A DNA stretch of 64,000 nucleotides from Rubrivivax sp. (GTDB lineage: Bacteria > Pseudomonadota > Gammaproteobacteria > Burkholderiales > Burkholderiaceae_C). The stretch's first letter is position 1. The number at the start of each line of letters is the position of its first letter. Below are positions 15,072 to 24,204 of the stretch, piece by piece. Under the pieces are notes generated by a model, which was given only the letters and a program-made list of their open reading frames with translations, did no database searches and was not told where the DNA came from. The stretch spans positions 49,697 through 113,696 of the forward strand of contig JAUXRG010000114.1 of assembly GCA_030681795.1 (NCBI GenBank), written 5' to 3'. Both the position numbers and the translations under genes were made by a program.

Positions 15072-16973
15072 ATGAAAGTGAAAGCGGACGCGGTTCTCGG
15101 GCAGGACTCGACGTGGGACATCGCCGCCTGCGAAGCTTTGATCCAGGAGTTGTGGGAGATCCGCGAATCCATGCTCCAGGCTGAAACGCGGGCGGCTCCC
15201 TGGTTGCGTGAGGCCGATCCGTCGCATGCGGCCAGCGCGGTGAACCTGGCGCACTACCTGGCCCTGCGGCGTGCCGACTTGCGTCACCTCCAGGAACGCC
15301 TGGCGCGCCTGGGGCTGTCTTCGCTGGGCCGTGCCGAGACCCATGTGATGGCCAATCTCGACAAGGTGCTGGGCATCCTGCACCGCCTCGTGGGCCGCCC
15401 GTGGACGGCGCTGACCGCAGACGAACCCTCGGGCTCGCGGCGGGGGCCGGCCATGCTGCAAGCTCATGCCGTCGCCCTTTTCGGCCGCGAACCCCCGGAC
15501 CGCGCCGTGCGCGTGATGGTGACCTTGCCCAGCCAGGCGGCCGTGGACGAAGGACTGGTCGACGACCTGGTGGCCGCGGGAATGGATGTCGCGCGCATCA
15601 ATTGCGCCCACGACGGCGCCGATGCCTGGCGTGCCATGGCCGACAGCGTGCGCAGGGCTTCTCGGAGCGTAGGCCGCCCCGTGCGCATCTTGATGGACCT
15701 GGGCGGACCAAAGCTGCGCACCGGGCCGATCGCCGGCAGCCATGAGGTGGCCCGGGTCAAACCCACCAAAGACGATTTGGGCCGCGTGACGCAGGCCGGC
15801 CGCCTGGGGCTGCGGCCTGCCGGGTCGGCGGCCACGATTCACGGCGCGGAGCTTTGCATCGGCGTCGACGCCGCGTGGCTGGCCGAGCTCGATGCGGGGT
15901 CGCGAATCGAACTCGTGGATGCCCGAGACGCCAGGCGTCGCCTCACCGTGGTGGCTCGACAAGGGGAAGGCGTCCTGGTCGAGTGCAAGCGCTCGGTCTA
16001 TATCGCCGCCCATACGCTGTTGGGTCGGGCTCGACAGGATCAGGAGGCCGCCGTCACGGCGGTGCATGACCTGCCGGTGCGCCCAGGCGGATTGGTTCTG
16101 CATCGCGGCGACCGTTTGAACCTGGTGCGCGAAGGGCTGGGCCACGGGCCGCTGCCGGCCGCCAAGGGCCAGCGCGCCAAGCCCGCGACGATCGCCTGCA
16201 CCCTGCCCGAGGCGTTCGAACATGCACGCAAGGGCGAGCGCATCTGGTTCGACGACGGCCGCATCGGCGGCGTCGTGCGTCGCAAGACGGCGGCCCGGCT
16301 CGAGATCGACATCACCCAGGCGCGCGAAGCCGGCGAGCGGCTCCTCGCCGACAAGGGCATCAACCTGCCGGACACGCGGCTGGAACTGCCGGCATTGACC
16401 GCCACCGATCTCGAAGACCTCGAGGTCGTCGCCCGCTGTGCGGACATGGTGGGACTGTCGTTTGCTCAATCGGCCGCCGATGTGCGCCAGCTCCGCCAAC
16501 GGCTGATGGCGCTCGGCGCGGGCCACCTCGGCATGGTCCTGAAGATCGAAACGCGGCGCGGTTTCGAGCACCTGCCTGAGATGCTCATGGCCGCCCTGGC
16601 GAGCCCGGCCACGGGCGTGATGATCGCGCGCGGGGACCTGGCGGTGGAGGTCGGGTACGAGCGGCTGGCGGAGATCCAGGAAGAAATCCTCTGGGCCTGC
16701 GAGGCCGCGCATGTGCCCGTCATCTGGGCCACGCAAGTGCTGGAAACGCTGGCCAAGACCGGCCTGCCGTCGCGCGCCGAGATCTCCGATGCCGCCATGT
16801 CCGGGCGCGCCGAATGCGTGATGCTGAACAAGGGCCCGCACATCCTGGACGCGATCCGCACGCTCGACGACATCCTGCGCCGCATGGCCACGCACCAGTC
16901 GAAGAAGCGGCACCTGATGCGGGCGCTGAAAGCCTGGGCGTCGTTGCCGGATCCACCCGAAACCGCGACCTGA
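15072..16973 (+). CDS. Atypical pyruvate kinase with N-terminal extension and no allosteric domain
   Basis: A 633-aa protein. From about residue 155 it follows the pyruvate kinase barrel: GMDVARINCAHD (normally VARLNFSHG), ILMDLGGPKLRTG, the catalytic-lysine block MVLKIETRRGFEHLPEML, GVMIARGDLAVEVG and WATQVLETLAKTGLPSRAE. It stops after the barrel: the C-terminal allosteric domain is absent. An N-terminal helical extension of about 150 residues has no match I know. This long, tail-less type occurs in proteobacteria under the pyruvate kinase name. It follows phnM by 24 bp behind a GGAGAG ribosome binding site, so it is probably co-transcribed with the lyase. Its role there is unknown. Confidence 0.8.
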   Translation: MKVKADAVLGQDSTWDIAACEALIQELWEIRESMLQAETRAAPWLREADPSHAASAVNLAHYLALRRADLRHLQERLARLGLSSLGRAETHVMANLDKVLGILHRLVGRPWTALTADEPSGSRRGPAMLQAHAVALFGREPPDRAVRVMVTLPSQAAVDEGLVDDLVAAGMDVARINCAHDGADAWRAMADSVRRASRSVGRPVRILMDLGGPKLRTGPIAGSHEVARVKPTKDDLGRVTQAGRLGLRPAGSAATIHGAELCIGVDAAWLAELDAGSRIELVDARDARRRLTVVARQGEGVLVECKRSVYIAAHTLLGRARQDQEAAVTAVHDLPVRPGGLVLHRGDRLNLVREGLGHGPLPAAKGQRAKPATIACTLPEAFEHARKGERIWFDDGRIGGVVRRKTAARLEIDITQAREAGERLLADKGINLPDTRLELPALTATDLEDLEVVARCADMVGLSFAQSAADVRQLRQRLMALGAGHLGMVLKIETRRGFEHLPEMLMAALASPATGVMIARGDLAVEVGYERLAEIQEEILWACEAAHVPVIWATQVLETLAKTGLPSRAEISDAAMSGRAECVMLNKGPHILDAIRTLDDILRRMATHQSKKRHLMRALKAWASLPDPPETAT

Positions 16974-17007
16974 TCTTCCAGCGCAGCCCTGACGAGCCCG
17001 GTGCGCG

Positions 17008-17085
17008 TCAGACGATGTGCTTGCGCAATTGCGCCGACACCAGGTCGATGGCCGATACCGCGACCACCAGCATCAGCAGCACGGC
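17008..17085 (-). pseudogene. 3' remnant of phnE
   Basis: The last 25 codons and the stop of a phnE gene, nearly identical (one difference in about 80 nt) to the 3' end of the intact phnE at 28122-28200. Homology begins in the sequence GTGCGCGTCA at 17001 and ends abruptly after 17085, beyond which unrelated DNA starts. The 65 bp from there to the next gene hold nothing recognisable. It marks one edge of the 11-kb block. Confidence 0.85.
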
Positions 17086-17150
17086 TCTGCAGGATCTTCA
17101 GTTCGGCCCGTGCCCGCGTGGAGCGGGCTACAGAAGTCGGCGGGGCCGAC

Positions 17151-19808
17151 TCAGCGCGGCAAGGCGTCCAGCTGCTGCAGCAAGGCGGGCCCCTCCGGCC
17201 GCGCCGGCTGCACCTGCACCAGTTCGCTGACGAGCGCACGCGCGGCCACGGCGTCGGTGCGGCCCAGGGCCGCGGCCAGGCGCAGCAGCGGGTCGTAGGC
17301 GGGCCGGAAGTCGGGGCTGGTGCGCAGCACGGCGAGCAGGGGCTCCCGCACTTGCGCCAGCATCGTCAGCACATGGCCCGAAGGGCGGACGTTGCGGCCG
17401 GCCTCGATGAAGCCGTTGCGCGCGGCCCAATACGCCGCCAGGCGCGGCGCTTCCGGCAGGTCTGCCACACCGTCCACGAGCTCGGCGGGCGTGATCGACA
17501 GCTCCTTCAGCATCGCCCGCAGGCGTTCGCGGGGCAATGAGTCGGGCGCGTAGGTGATGCGTGGGGCGCGGTAGGCCACCACGGGGCGGTCGTCCGTGTT
17601 CAGCGGGGCACCCTCTGCGAAGCGTGCCAGCGCCTGCGGCCCGGCGACGAAGCCGCCGAGCAGTGCGTAGGCGTCGGCGATGCCGAAGTCCGCCAGGTCG
17701 TTCGGCTGCGCGTGCGCCGACAGCCGCGCAGCCAGGCGCGGGAGGTCGAAGCGTCGGCCATCTTCGCGGGCCAGCAAACCCAGCACCGGCGTCTCCAGAC
17801 TGTTGGTCGCCAGCAGAGCCCAGCCGCCGGGATAGACCAGGGTGAAGGCGCGCACGATGCTGCGCAGGGTCTGCAGGTCCAGCTGGTGCAGCGGCAACCA
17901 TTGGCAGAACACACCGCCGGTGGCCAGGCGCGCCTGTACCGCCTGGAAGTGTTCCACCGTGTAGAGCGCCCCCGATCCGCTGCGCGCCGGGTGGAAGTTG
18001 TCGGACACGATGACGTCGTAGCGCGGGCCCGCAGCGCGTACATAGCGCCGCGCGTCGGCGGCGACGATGCGCAAGCGGGGCTGGGGTGATCCGATCGCGA
18101 AGCCGTGCGTGAAGTGACGCGACGCTTCGATGACCTCGGGCAGCAGTTCGGCGGCGTCGACCTGCAGCGTCGGATCCTCGGCCGCCGAAGCCGCCGTCAC
18201 CCCCGTGCCCAGGCCCAGGAAGAGTGCCCGCTGCGGCTGGGGATGCAGCAGCAGCGGCAGCAGGGCCTGGCGCGCATCGGTCAGCCGCGTGGCGCTGCTG
18301 CCTTCCTGCTGGCGGTTGTTGATGCGCAGGCGGGCCACGCCCTCGGCGTCTTCCACCACGCTCACCGCGGCCATCGTGCCTTCACGGTAGCTGAGCACGC
18401 GCCCCCCATCGGGCACGTCGACGAAGCGCAGCGGCGGTGCCCACACGGCCATCACCACCACCGCGGCGCCCACCAGCAGCGGCAACGGCCTCGCCCAGCT
18501 GGGCCGCGCGCACAGCGCCAGGTAGCCGGACACCACCAGCAGCAGCGCCCCTTTGGTGCCCAGCGCGGGCACCAGCAGCACCCCGAACAGCGGCGCCGCG
18601 GCGGCGGCACCCAGGGTGTTCACGCCCAGCGACTGGCCCAGACCGATGCCGGCCGCGCGCGCCCGGGTGCCGAGGTGGCTGAACAGGGCGCCCATCGCGG
18701 CGGTGGGCAGCGCGAACGCGATGAGCGCCAGGGTGGCCTCGGCCACCAGGGCTGCGGCCATGCCGTCGAACTGTGGGCCTTCGAGAGCTTGCCGCACGGC
18801 GTGGCCCACGCGCTCGGCCGCCCAAAGGCTGGCGGTGCCGAGCAGGCAGGCGGCCGCCACCCCTTGCAGCAGGCGGTCGCGCAGCGGGTCAGGGTTCGTG
18901 CCGGTGGTCGGCTCGGCGCCCAGGCCGCGAAGCCGGGCCGTGCCCCAGCGCTGGTAGGCCGCCGCCCCGAGCGCCGTGCCGACGAGATACACCGCCAGCA
19001 GCAGTGCGAAGGTGTAGACCGTGTCCTCGGTCACCTGGCTCAGCACGCGCACCACCAGCACTTCGTAGCCGATGCCCAGCAGGCCGGTGGCCGCCAGCAC
19101 CGGCAGCGCCGGCAGCACGCCATGGGCCGCGGCGCGTCCGGCCGGCGTGGCAGCGGGCCGCGGTGGGCCCGCCAGTGCCAGCGCGCCGGCGGCGCACAGC
19201 AGGTTCAGGGCGGCGCAGACGGTGGCCGTGCGTGCCAGACCGATCTCGGGCACCAGCCAGAACGCGACCACCAACACGCCCACCACCGCCCCCAGCGTGT
19301 TCGCGGCGTACAGCGCCGCGATCGAGCCCCCTTCACTGCGCAGCCGCGCGGTCACGCGCTCCATCGCCGGCAGCGTGGCGCCCATGGCCGCGGTGGCCGG
19401 CAACAGCAGCAGGAAGGTGCCGATGAAGGCGACGGACCACTGCCAGGCCGGGCCGGGCTCGGCGCCCGTAAGTTCCAGCAGCCATGCCGTCAACGGCGCC
19501 ATCCCTGCGGACAAGGCGATGCTCCAGGCGGCGATGACGAGTTCGCAGCCGGCATACCAGCGCTCGGGCCGCCGGCTGCGCTCGATGCGCGCCCCCAGTA
19601 CCAGGGCGCCGAGCGCCAGGCCGCCAAAGAAGGCGGTCAGGACCGCCAGCACGGCCGCGGCCTCGTGGCCCAGCCAAAGCGCGCTCTGCTGGGTCCAGAC
19701 GAGCTGGTAACCGAGACCGGCGAAACCCGAAGCACCCATCACCCCCAGTGCAATCCGCTGGCGGGCGGGCGACGGCCGCCCGAGGTCGGCACCTGGAATC
19801 TGGCTCAC
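17151..19808 (-). CDS. Membrane transporter-like / spermidine-synthase-like fusion protein
   Basis: An 885-aa protein. The N-terminal half (about residues 15-480) has roughly 12-14 hydrophobic helices with MFS-like loops, for example PATAAMGATLPAMERV. The C-terminal half carries a spermidine-synthase-type Rossmann fold: ALFLGLGTGVTAASAAE with a SAM-binding loop, then YDVIVSDNFHPARSG and GGVFCQWLPLHQLD. This architecture is annotated as spermine/spermidine synthase or fused MFS/spermidine synthase; the substrate is unknown and need not be a polyamine. The start is a GTG at 19808, 16 bp after the dioxygenase stop. It is the last gene of a three-gene unit with the PEP-CTERM protein and the dioxygenase. 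Confidence 0.82.
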   Translation of the reverse strand: MSQIPGADLGRPSPARQRIALGVMGASGFAGLGYQLVWTQQSALWLGHEAAAVLAVLTAFFGGLALGALVLGARIERSRRPERWYAGCELVIAAWSIALSAGMAPLTAWLLELTGAEPGPAWQWSVAFIGTFLLLLPATAAMGATLPAMERVTARLRSEGGSIAALYAANTLGAVVGVLVVAFWLVPEIGLARTATVCAALNLLCAAGALALAGPPRPAATPAGRAAAHGVLPALPVLAATGLLGIGYEVLVVRVLSQVTEDTVYTFALLLAVYLVGTALGAAAYQRWGTARLRGLGAEPTTGTNPDPLRDRLLQGVAAACLLGTASLWAAERVGHAVRQALEGPQFDGMAAALVAEATLALIAFALPTAAMGALFSHLGTRARAAGIGLGQSLGVNTLGAAAAAPLFGVLLVPALGTKGALLLVVSGYLALCARPSWARPLPLLVGAAVVVMAVWAPPLRFVDVPDGGRVLSYREGTMAAVSVVEDAEGVARLRINNRQQEGSSATRLTDARQALLPLLLHPQPQRALFLGLGTGVTAASAAEDPTLQVDAAELLPEVIEASRHFTHGFAIGSPQPRLRIVAADARRYVRAAGPRYDVIVSDNFHPARSGSGALYTVEHFQAVQARLATGGVFCQWLPLHQLDLQTLRSIVRAFTLVYPGGWALLATNSLETPVLGLLAREDGRRFDLPRLAARLSAHAQPNDLADFGIADAYALLGGFVAGPQALARFAEGAPLNTDDRPVVAYRAPRITYAPDSLPRERLRAMLKELSITPAELVDGVADLPEAPRLAAYWAARNGFIEAGRNVRPSGHVLTMLAQVREPLLAVLRTSPDFRPAYDPLLRLAAALGRTDAVAARALVSELVQVQPARPEGPALLQQLDALPR

Positions 19809-19824
19809 GGAAACAGGCGCCTGC

Positions 19825-20448
19825 TCAACCCGCGAAGTTGATCGCGTAGCCCCAGGAGTCGAGCCGGGTGGGGATGGCGTTGAAAGCCATGGTGATGCGC
19901 CGCGGCCCGGGGTTGGGCGGCACGGCGTGCATGAGGTAGCTCGGGAAGAGCACCAGGTCACCGGGTTCGGGCTGGGGACTGACCCACTTCTCGGCGTTGT
20001 AGGGCCCGGTCACCACGCCGGCGTGGTCGTTCTTGAACGAGAACTCGGTGCCACCGGGCGACTTCATGAACACCGTGCGCGAGTCGGGATGCGTCGGCGT
20101 CAGGTAGACCACGCCTGAGATGAAGCTGTTGGCGTGGTTGTGCATGGACTGGCGGCCGCCGGTGTCCAGCAGGTTGACCCACATCTCCTTGATCGACCAG
20201 CCCAGCGCCTCGCCGAACAGCAGCGCGCCGAACTCGGCCAGCCGCGGCGTGATGAGCGCGGCGGCCTCCACCAGCAAGGGGCTGTCGCCGGGGCGCAGCA
20301 TCGACGTGTGCGACAGGTTCGCCGACGCGTTGTTCTCGCGCACGGCGCTGGCGCTGAAGTGCTCGACCAGCGCGGACACCAGGCGCGGGTCGAGCACACC
20401 GGGTGCACGCAGGAAGGGCGTCGGAAAGAGCCCGAAGACTTCGCTCAA
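19825..20448 (-). CDS. 2OG-Fe(II) oxygenase family protein (TIGR02466-like)
   Basis: A 207-aa putative 2-oxoglutarate/Fe(II)-dependent oxygenase. The iron-binding region is MHNHANSFISGVVYL, and the distal His plus 2OG-binding Arg lie in LMHAVPPNPGPRRITMAF. The opening VFGLFPTPFLRA is typical of the TIGR02466 family, whose substrate is unknown. It starts 22 bp after the PEP-CTERM gene and ends 16 bp before the fusion gene, so the three are likely one operon. Confidence 0.85.
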   Translation of the reverse strand: MSEVFGLFPTPFLRAPGVLDPRLVSALVEHFSASAVRENNASANLSHTSMLRPGDSPLLVEAAALITPRLAEFGALLFGEALGWSIKEMWVNLLDTGGRQSMHNHANSFISGVVYLTPTHPDSRTVFMKSPGGTEFSFKNDHAGVVTGPYNAEKWVSPQPEPGDLVLFPSYLMHAVPPNPGPRRITMAFNAIPTRLDSWGYAINFAG

Positions 20449-20470
20449 CGGGCTGATCCCGGGCCGTCGT

Positions 20471-21064
20471 TCAGGCCGCGCGACGACGCGTCACGAAGGC
20501 CGCGCCCAGGGCCAGGCCGGCCAGCAGCACGCTGGAGGGCTCGGGGATGACGCCGATGTTGTCGAAGGCGGCGGCGGCTGTGCTGTCGGCGAATGTCACC
20601 GAGCGCGCGGCGCTGCCGAAGCTGGCGCTGAGCTGGTCCCAATGGCAGTAGGCGCTGTCGGTGCAGCCGAGGGTGGCGTTGGCCACCAGGCTGAAGGAGG
20701 CCAGCAGGTTACCCGTGCCGTCGGTGCCGCTCCACACCTGCACGGCGTCGGTCGAGGCATCCGCAGACGAGTAGTAGAAGCTCAGACCGTAGAAGTCGCC
20801 GTCGACGTTCATCGAAGCGTCGGCCGCCGTGCCGCCCGGCGCCACGAACATCACGCCGACCGGCGACGGGGCGTTGGTGAAGTAGGTGGTGAAGCTGTCG
20901 TTGGCCAGGCCCTGGACGGCACCGCCGAAGTTGACGCCGGAGGCGGCGTAGGTGCTGCCGACCGACGCAAAGCTGGGCGCGGCCTCGAAGTCGATCGTGA
21001 TCGTGCCGGCAAAGGCAGGCGCCGCGGCGAACAGAGCCAGCACTGCGGTGGAAAGCAACTTCAT
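20471..21064 (-). CDS. PEP-CTERM sorted extracellular protein
   Basis: A 197-aa secreted protein. It has a Sec signal peptide (MKLLSTAVLALFAAAPAFAG, cleavage after AFA), a beta-rich middle with ITIDFEAAPSF at the start, a Cys pair, and a C-terminal PEP-CTERM signal: VIPEPSSVLLAGLALGAAF followed by TRRRAA. PEP-CTERM proteins are processed by an exosortase (EpsH type), not encoded in this window, and usually reach the surface or exopolysaccharide. CAGGAGAA precedes the ATG by 5 nt. A possible Pho box lies 90 bp upstream. Function beyond sorting is unknown. Confidence 0.92.
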   Translation of the reverse strand: MKLLSTAVLALFAAAPAFAGTITIDFEAAPSFASVGSTYAASGVNFGGAVQGLANDSFTTYFTNAPSPVGVMFVAPGGTAADASMNVDGDFYGLSFYYSSADASTDAVQVWSGTDGTGNLLASFSLVANATLGCTDSAYCHWDQLSASFGSAARSVTFADSTAAAAFDNIGVIPEPSSVLLAGLALGAAFVTRRRAA

Positions 21065-21153
21065 GGGGTTCTCCTGAGGGGGTGGATGCGCCAGGCCAGG
21101 ACGAAGGTCACGGCCGTGCGCTGTGTGGATGGCAGGAAGTCTGGAAGGCCCGC

Positions 21154-21171
21154 ACGACAGGCGCGTGACAG
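21154..21171 (-). promoter_or_regulatory. Candidate Pho box upstream of the PEP-CTERM gene
   Basis: On the minus strand CTGTCAC (21171-21165), spacer GCGC, then CTGTCGT (21160-21154). The CTGT halves are perfect but the second unit has GTCG for GTCA. CAGACT lies 10 nt downstream as a weak -10. A separate inverted repeat, CACCCCC/GGGGGTG (21185-21207), lies between it and the divergent PCuAC-like gene. Confidence 0.45.
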
Positions 21172-21339
21172 TGGTCGAACCGGTCACCCCCCCATTCGCA
21201 GGGGGTGCCTCGAGGGCACGCCGGGGCTTCACCGAAGCGTCATCGAGCCTGCATAGGCTGCGGGTTCCGCACGGGCCGCGGTGCTGCCGGATGCGCGGCC
21301 CGGCCCTGTGCTTTCGTCACCGACCAGACCATCCCCCAC

Positions 21340-21795
21340 ATGAATCCCCTCTTCCAGCGGCGTACCGTGCTGCACATCGGAATGGCACTGACAGCGTCGA
21401 CGCTGGCACCCCGGGCGCGGGCCTGCGAGTACTTCGCGCCCACCTTGCGTGTCACGCACCCGTGGACACGCGCCACGGCGCCGGGCGCGAACCATGCCGT
21501 GGTGTGCATGAAGCTCGACGAGGTCTCGCAGGCCGACCGCCTGATCGGCGTGGAGACACTGGTGGCCGAAGGCGCCGAGCTGGCCGGCCCCGGCGCCGGT
21601 GCCGCCGGCCCCGGGCTGAGCCTGCTCATTCCGGCAGGCAGCGAGATCGTGATGTCCGAGGCCGGCCTGCACCTGCGCCTGCTGGGCCTGAAACACCCGC
21701 TCGAAGTGGCGCGCAGCTATCCGCTGCTGCTGCGCTTCGAGAAGGGCGGCGTCGTCGACGCCACGCTGAATGTCGACTATGCGCGCTTCCTCTGA
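21340..21795 (+). CDS. PCuAC-family periplasmic protein with lost copper ligands
   Basis: A 151-aa protein starting with a Tat-like signal (FQRRTVLHIGMALTAS, then ARA before the mature CEYFAPTL). The mature part follows the PCu(A)C copper-chaperone fold: VTHPWTRATAPGANHAVV, then LSLLIPAGSEIVM, GLHLRLLGLKHPL and a final FEKGGVVDATLNV. In canonical PCuAC the ligands sit in a His-x10-Met-x21-His-x-Met pattern. Here the HxM element reads HLR, and the upstream His/Met positions are not evident. It may bind another ligand or have become a scaffold. It is divergent from the PEP-CTERM gene and 149 bp upstream of the PHP gene. Confidence 0.75.
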   Translation: MNPLFQRRTVLHIGMALTASTLAPRARACEYFAPTLRVTHPWTRATAPGANHAVVCMKLDEVSQADRLIGVETLVAEGAELAGPGAGAAGPGLSLLIPAGSEIVMSEAGLHLRLLGLKHPLEVARSYPLLLRFEKGGVVDATLNVDYARFL

Positions 21796-21825
21796 ACAGT
21801 CCGAACGGACGGCAAACATGCCAGC

Positions 21826-21859
21826 ACGTCATATCGAGGTCACGCCGCGTCCCTAACAT
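21826..21859 (+). promoter_or_regulatory. Candidate Pho box and -10 upstream of the PHP phosphoesterase
   Basis: ACGTCAT (21826-21832), 4-nt spacer ATCG and AGGTCAC (21837-21843) are 11-bp phased. TAACAT (21854-21859) begins exactly 10 nt after the box and matches TATAAT at four positions. It is followed by an AT-rich stretch unusual for this genome. The ATG of the downstream gene is at 21945, behind CCAGGAG. Confidence 0.65.
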
Positions 21860-21944
21860 TTTTCCGTCACGGGGGGTGGGCTGACCCGCTCGCCCGCTCC
21901 GCGTTCCTTCCACAACGAATCTCTTCCCTCCAGGAGCCCTCTCG

Positions 21945-24179
21945 ATGCAACACCTCTTCAAGAAGAGCCAGCTGGCGCTGGCCGCCTTCGCGGCGCTGGG
22001 CGCCACGGCGATCGGCACCGCGCCCGACGCGGCCAACGCGGCCAAGGTCGCCGGCACCTATGTCGCCGGTGACTTCCACAACCACACCACCTGCTCCGAC
22101 GGCTCGATCTCGATGCAGAAGCTGGTGAAGAAGTCCACCGACAAGGCCGACACGCCCTGGGGCCTGGACTGGTTCGTCCAGGCCGGCCATGGCGGCGGCG
22201 GCAACCGCAACTGCACCTTGGTGGAAGACGCGTCGCTGAGCACGCCGGCCTACCCCTACGTGGCGGGCCAGGGCCCCACCACCACCTGGACCAACAGCAT
22301 CGGCGCCGCCGCCATCAAGGGCAACGGCGGTGGCGTCGGCGGCAACGGCTACATGTGGCGCTGGCAGTCGATCCAGGAGTTCCAGTACCCGGTGACGGAG
22401 TACCTGGCGGCGACCAAGAACCTGCCTGTCTTCATGGGCCTGGAGTCGGTGGTGGCCGGCCACGAGCACACGTCGATGACGGTGATCACCGGCCAGATGC
22501 CGCTGGCACTGGACTACGCGACCATGCCCACCGCCCCCGGCGGCCAGTCCTTCGCCACTGCGGTGGGCAATGCCACCGCGCTGGCCCAGTGGTCGTATTG
22601 CTTCGACCGCGGTGACACCGACACCAGCCGTGGCAACACCACCGGCAGCGCCATCGGCAACAACTGGGTCTGCTCGGTGCCCGGCAGCGCGAACGCTGCC
22701 GACCCGAGCTGGAACGCCACCGCGCAGAAGCTGATGCCGGCCAGCGGCACCGGCAACGGCACGAAGGGCCACCTGAAGACGGTGGAAGCCATGAAGTGGT
22801 TGGCTGCGTACCACCCCAACGGCAGCTACTACGTGCCGGCCCACCTTGAGCGCGCCGGCCCGTTCAACCCGGACGGCAACAACGGCTTCAACGTCGAGCA
22901 CCTGCGGAACCTGAACAACGCCGCGCCCAGCGTCGCCTTCGGCTTCGAGACACAACCCGGCCACGGCGCGTCCGGCGAGCGTGGTGAGTACCGCCAGCTG
23001 CGCAACACCATCGCCGGTGTGCCCACCGACTCCGTCGGCGGCACCACCTACGGCGGCACCGGTGTGTACGGTGCCTATGTCGGCGGCGTCTGGGATGCGC
23101 TGCTCGGTGAAGGCCGCAACTGGTGGTTCTTCGCCAGTTCCGACTGGCACAACCGCGGCTCCTTCGGCCCCGATGACCGCCGCTCGACGCAGGACTTCTA
23201 CCCCGGCGAATACCAGCGCAACTACACGATGGTGCGCAACGGCGCCGACAAGCTGCGCCCGCAGAGCATCGTCGACGGCCTGCGCACCGGCAACAACTGG
23301 GCTTCCAGCGGCCAGCTGATCGACCGCCTGGCCTTCGTGGCCTGCGCCTCGTACGCTGGCCCGGCCTACCGCAGCAATGCCGCGGTGGAAGCGATGGCGG
23401 TGCGGGCTGCCACCGGCAACACCGACACCGACACGGCCGGCTGCGCCACGATGGGCGAGAAGCTCGTGGTGCGCCCGGGTGCGGAGATCGTGGTCACGGT
23501 GGTGGCGCGCGACCCCGCGGGCAGCAACTATTCGCCCTACACCTTCGCGAACCCCTCGCTGGCGCAGGTGGGCATCACCCAGCCGCTGAACCAGCCGGTG
23601 CTGGACCACATCGACCTCATCCGCGGCATGGTCACCGGCTACAAGACGCCGGGCAGCGCCGACTACGCCGGCGAGTGGCCGCGCAACACCGCCTGGCTGC
23701 GGGCCGATGGCACGACCGCCGACCTCTCGGTGGTGCCGGCCGCGGCGAAGAACACCTCGGCCACGGTGCTGCGCACCTTCAACGGCAGCGGCGCCACGCC
23801 GTGGGTGCCGGTCGCTTCGGGCGTCGACAACACCACGTTCAAGAAGATGACCTACCGCATCCCGGCGGTGACGGCATCGCAGTACGTGCGTCTGCGCGGC
23901 ACCAACCTGCCGGCGGCCGTGCCCTACGAGACCGACGCCAGCGGCAACCCCTTGTCTGACACCTACACCAACGGCCGCAGTGCGGCGAACCTGAAGATCG
24001 CCTGCAACCCGGTGCGCAGTGCCAGCAGCCAGTTCGACGGTTGCCCCGACCACCTGCCGGTGGTGAACGGCCAGAAGATGGTGGCCTACGACGTGGCGGC
24101 CTGGGCCGACCTTTGGTTCTACAGCAACCCCATCTACGTCCAGGTGACGGGCTCGGCTGTGGTGGCCGGCGTGCGCTGA
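21945..24179 (+). CDS. Secreted PHP-domain metallo-phosphoesterase-like protein
   Basis: A 744-aa exported protein: signal peptide of about 32 residues ending APDAANAAK, then a PHP motif GDFHNHTTCSDGS (Asp43, His45, His47) in the mature N-terminus. Further metal-ligand-like motifs are AGHGGGGN, GHEHTS and SSDWHNRG. PHP domains bind three metals and hydrolyse phosphoesters. The long middle and the C-terminal beta-rich part have several Cys and Gly/Asn-rich loops typical of extracellular proteins. I know the trio PHP/DUF3604-like protein, parvulin-type isomerase and HupE-type protein as a recurring neighbourhood. A Pho box lies upstream, so a role in extracellular phosphate release is likely; the substrate is unknown. 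Confidence 0.75.
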   Translation: MQHLFKKSQLALAAFAALGATAIGTAPDAANAAKVAGTYVAGDFHNHTTCSDGSISMQKLVKKSTDKADTPWGLDWFVQAGHGGGGNRNCTLVEDASLSTPAYPYVAGQGPTTTWTNSIGAAAIKGNGGGVGGNGYMWRWQSIQEFQYPVTEYLAATKNLPVFMGLESVVAGHEHTSMTVITGQMPLALDYATMPTAPGGQSFATAVGNATALAQWSYCFDRGDTDTSRGNTTGSAIGNNWVCSVPGSANAADPSWNATAQKLMPASGTGNGTKGHLKTVEAMKWLAAYHPNGSYYVPAHLERAGPFNPDGNNGFNVEHLRNLNNAAPSVAFGFETQPGHGASGERGEYRQLRNTIAGVPTDSVGGTTYGGTGVYGAYVGGVWDALLGEGRNWWFFASSDWHNRGSFGPDDRRSTQDFYPGEYQRNYTMVRNGADKLRPQSIVDGLRTGNNWASSGQLIDRLAFVACASYAGPAYRSNAAVEAMAVRAATGNTDTDTAGCATMGEKLVVRPGAEIVVTVVARDPAGSNYSPYTFANPSLAQVGITQPLNQPVLDHIDLIRGMVTGYKTPGSADYAGEWPRNTAWLRADGTTADLSVVPAAAKNTSATVLRTFNGSGATPWVPVASGVDNTTFKKMTYRIPAVTASQYVRLRGTNLPAAVPYETDASGNPLSDTYTNGRSAANLKIACNPVRSASSQFDGCPDHLPVVNGQKMVAYDVAAWADLWFYSNPIYVQVTGSAVVAGVR

Positions 24180-24204
24180 GTTCCACCCGGAACTTCGTCC
24201 TGCA

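Noticed and set aside
13959..16913. Minus-strand open frame of 984 codons over phnM and the kinase gene
   Set aside because: Shadow of two genuine plus-strand genes; composition rich in His, Arg, Gln and Gly as expected for an antisense frame.
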